A program made the translations under genes and the position numbers. A DNA stretch of 6,557 nt from Hyphomicrobiales bacterium. GTDB lineage: Bacteria; Pseudomonadota; Alphaproteobacteria; Rhizobiales; Beijerinckiaceae. Below the pieces are notes generated by a model. It ran no database searches and was not told the origin of the DNA. It worked only from the letters and a program-made list of their open reading frames with translations. The stretch spans positions 1 through 6,557 of the forward strand of contig JAQGKN010000435.1 in the NCBI GenBank assembly GCA_028290085.1, read 5' to 3'. Positions 5,167 through 6,557 of this stretch are shown piece after piece (within the stretch, counting starts at the first letter, position 1; every line of letters begins with the position of its first letter).

Positions 5167-6321
5167 ATGTCCATGCTCTTCGTCGTCTGCGCGGGATTCG
5201 CCGTGCTCGCCCTCGCCATCCATCTCGCGAGCCACCTGCTCGTCGCCTGGCACTTCTGGGGCCGCGGTCGACGCGCGCCTGCGCAGATGAACATGCCGGA
5301 TGTCGCCCTCGTACGACCGCTTTGCGGTGTCGAGACTTTTTCCGCGGCAACACTCGCGGCATCATTCGCCCTCACCTATCCCCGCTATGAGCTGATTTTT
5401 TGCGTGGCCGATGCGCGCGATCCCATCATCCCGATGGTGGAAGCGACGATGGCCCAGCATCCCAGCGTGCGGGCGCGCCTGCTGATCGGCGAGGAGCGCA
5501 CCAGCGGCAATCCCAAGCTCGACAATATGGCAAAGGGTTTTCGCGCCGCCTCAGCGGAGATCGTCGTTTTCGCCGATAGCAATCTGCTGGTTCCGCGCGA
5601 TTATCTCCAACGCATCATGGCGACATGGGAACGCGACACCGGCGCGGTTTCCGCCCCTCCTATTGGCGCGGCACCGAATGGCGCGTGGAGCGAGATCGAA
5701 TGCTCCCTGCTCAACAGCTATGCGGCACGCTGGCAATATGCGGTGGACGCGCTCGGCTTCGGCTTCGCGCAGGGCAAGACCCTGGCGTTCCGGCGCGCTG
5801 ACCTCGGGCACGGTGGCTTTCAGGCGATGGGCGCCGAGCCCGCCGAAGATGCGGCCGCGACCAAATGGGTGCGGGCGCGTGGTGCGCGCGTGCGGCTGGT
5901 CTCCCCGCCGTTCCCGCAACCCATCGGACGCCGGCGGGCGCGCGAGGTCTGGGCGCGTCACCTGCGCTGGGCACGCCTTCGCCGCGTGACCTTTCCGCTG
6001 TTGTTTGCACCTGAAATCCTGACGAGCGCGCTCCTGCCGTTCGGAGCAGCCCTGCTCGCCGCCATGAACAGCGACCAATCGCTTTGGGAAATCGGGGCTG
6101 GCTTTGCCCTGCTCTGGTATGCCCCGGAGGCTTTGCTCGCCTGGCGAGCGGGCTGGCCGCTGTCATGGCGCACACCGTTCGCTTGTGTGGGGCGCGATCT
6201 CCTGATTGTCGCGCTGTGGGCTGGAGCCTGGACGGGACGCGGTTTCGTGTGGCGCGGACATGCGATGCAAGCGCGGCACTCATGCGCCGACCTCATCAAA
6301 GGCGCCAATCATTCGATTTGA
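5167..6321 (+). CDS. GT21-like membrane glycosyltransferase (ceramide glucosyltransferase type; Pgt/HpnI relatives)
   Basis: The protein has 384 residues from ATG 5167. The ATG at 5173 is two codons later and has GAAGGG at a better 7-base spacing, so the true start may be there. The GT21 pattern D,D,D,(Q/R)xxRW is complete: Asp82/Asp85 in VADARDP, Asp137 in FADSN, Asp228 in a GAEPAED stretch, and RHLRW at 264-268. Spacings are close to those of eukaryotic ceramide glucosyltransferase. One hydrophobic segment at about 3-29 anchors the N-terminus. Three more (about 274-300, 308-327 and 337-357) lie after the catalytic domain, as usual for this family at the cytoplasmic membrane. Known bacterial relatives include the processive diacylglycerol galactosyl/glucosyltransferases (Pgt) of Agrobacterium and Mesorhizobium and the hopanoid enzyme HpnI. 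No hopanoid genes are in view, so a diacylglycerol or ceramide acceptor is favoured by the adjacent PlcP-like gene. It transfers a sugar from a nucleotide donor with inversion. Confidence 0.88.
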   Translation: MSMLFVVCAGFAVLALAIHLASHLLVAWHFWGRGRRAPAQMNMPDVALVRPLCGVETFSAATLAASFALTYPRYELIFCVADARDPIIPMVEATMAQHPSVRARLLIGEERTSGNPKLDNMAKGFRAASAEIVVFADSNLLVPRDYLQRIMATWERDTGAVSAPPIGAAPNGAWSEIECSLLNSYAARWQYAVDALGFGFAQGKTLAFRRADLGHGGFQAMGAEPAEDAAATKWVRARGARVRLVSPPFPQPIGRRRAREVWARHLRWARLRRVTFPLLFAPEILTSALLPFGAALLAAMNSDQSLWEIGAGFALLWYAPEALLAWRAGWPLSWRTPFACVGRDLLIVALWAGAWTGRGFVWRGHAMQARHSCADLIKGANHSI

Positions 6322-6385
6322 TTTCCCGGTTCGTCTCGTGCGACTGAGCCCCTTCGGCCGCGCCTTCCCGGACGCCGGCGCCTTC

Positions 6386-6393
6386 AGGAGGGG
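6386..6393 (+). promoter_or_regulatory. Near-consensus ribosome binding site AGGAGGGG for the dioxygenase-like gene
   Basis: AGGAGGGG ends 8 bases before ATG 6402-6404 and is the strongest Shine-Dalgarno match in the window. It fixes the start. The 80-base gap from 6322 holds no clear terminator, so read-through from the GT21-like gene is possible; no confident promoter is visible either. Confidence 0.85.
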
Positions 6394-6401
6394 AAAGTCC
6401 C

Positions 6402-6557
6402 ATGGAACGTCCGTTCGAACTCGCCCACCTCGGCCACGTCGAACTCCTCACGCCCAAGCCCGACGAGAGCCTGCGTTTCTTTGTCGACGTCATGGGTATG
6501 ACGGAGAGTGGCCGTGAGGGCGATTCCGTCTACCTGCGCGGCTGGGACGACTACGAG
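6402..6557 (+). CDS. Catechol 2,3-dioxygenase-like protein (VOC superfamily, type I extradiol), N-terminal 52 residues, cut by window end
   Basis: The frame starts at ATG 6402 and runs off the window after 52 residues. It shows the start of a VOC module: ELAHLGHVELLT (residues 6-17), a helix with SLRFFVDVMGM (28-38), then a strand SVYLRGWDDYE (42-52). This matches the N-terminal module of XylE-type catechol 2,3-dioxygenases, which open with a GHVQLRV strand and a VYLKAW strand. Known for the family: Fe(II)-dependent meta-cleavage of catechols or similar diols. In two-domain enzymes the metal ligands are in the second module, which is not in the window, so activity and substrate cannot be judged; glyoxalase-like VOC proteins are the alternative. 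The neighbouring substrate-binding protein and thiamine-diphosphate enzyme would suit aromatic catabolism, but the lipid block intervenes. Confidence 0.82.
   Translation, partial: MERPFELAHLGHVELLTPKPDESLRFFVDVMGMTESGREGDSVYLRGWDDYE

Noticed and set aside
4225..5253. N-terminal extension of the phosphoesterase frame to 5253 on the reverse strand
   Set aside because: The extra 69 residues are low-complexity and charged, overlap the divergent gene, and would cross the promoter region. ATG 5046 has a good ribosome binding site and matches where the fold begins.

Overview
The window is GC-rich, tightly packed DNA that most resembles an alphaproteobacterium of the Rhizobiales (Hyphomicrobiales) type. 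This rests on the codon bias toward G/C third positions, on the families present, and on CTGTCAT-type elements. The species cannot be named from the sequence. It looks like ordinary chromosome: there is no transposase, integrase, CRISPR array, tRNA or rRNA. The first and last genes are cut by the window edges.

Layout: (1) 1-1174 (+) is the C-terminal part of a thiamine-diphosphate-dependent enzyme of the acetolactate synthase/benzoylformate decarboxylase superfamily, closed by a hairpin terminator. (2) 1213-1728 is a gene-poor stretch, AT-richer in its middle, with several short perfect inverted repeats. (3) 1729-1959 (+) is a 76-residue protein of unknown function that forms its own transcription unit, ending in a textbook terminator. 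(4) 2146-3117 (+) is a secreted NMT1/SsuA-like substrate-binding protein with no transporter partners in view. (5) 3182-6321 is a three-gene block: a GT4 glycosyltransferase (+), a COG2908-type metallophosphoesterase (-) convergent with it and overlapping by 13 bases, and a GT21-like membrane glycosyltransferase (+) divergent from the phosphoesterase. (6) 6402-6557 (+) is the first 52 residues of a catechol 2,3-dioxygenase-like (VOC) protein.

The most coherent reading is that the three-gene block is a membrane-lipid remodelling module. In Sinorhizobium and Agrobacterium, phosphate starvation induces the phospholipase C PlcP (a COG2908-type metallophosphoesterase), which turns phosphatidylcholine into diacylglycerol. 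Glycosyltransferases (Agt, and the GT21 enzyme Pgt) then add sugars to the diacylglycerol, giving phosphate-free glycolipids. All three kinds of enzyme are side by side here. PHO-box-like repeats (CTGTCAT-N4-CTGTCAT type) lie just upstream of each + strand glycosyltransferase, and a weaker one lies in the shared divergent promoter of the phosphoesterase. This is a hypothesis from motifs and context, not a proven function.

The flanking genes (thiamine-diphosphate enzyme, substrate-binding protein, ring-cleavage-type dioxygenase) suggest uptake and breakdown of small organic, possibly aromatic, compounds. They do not form one visible operon with each other or with the lipid block.
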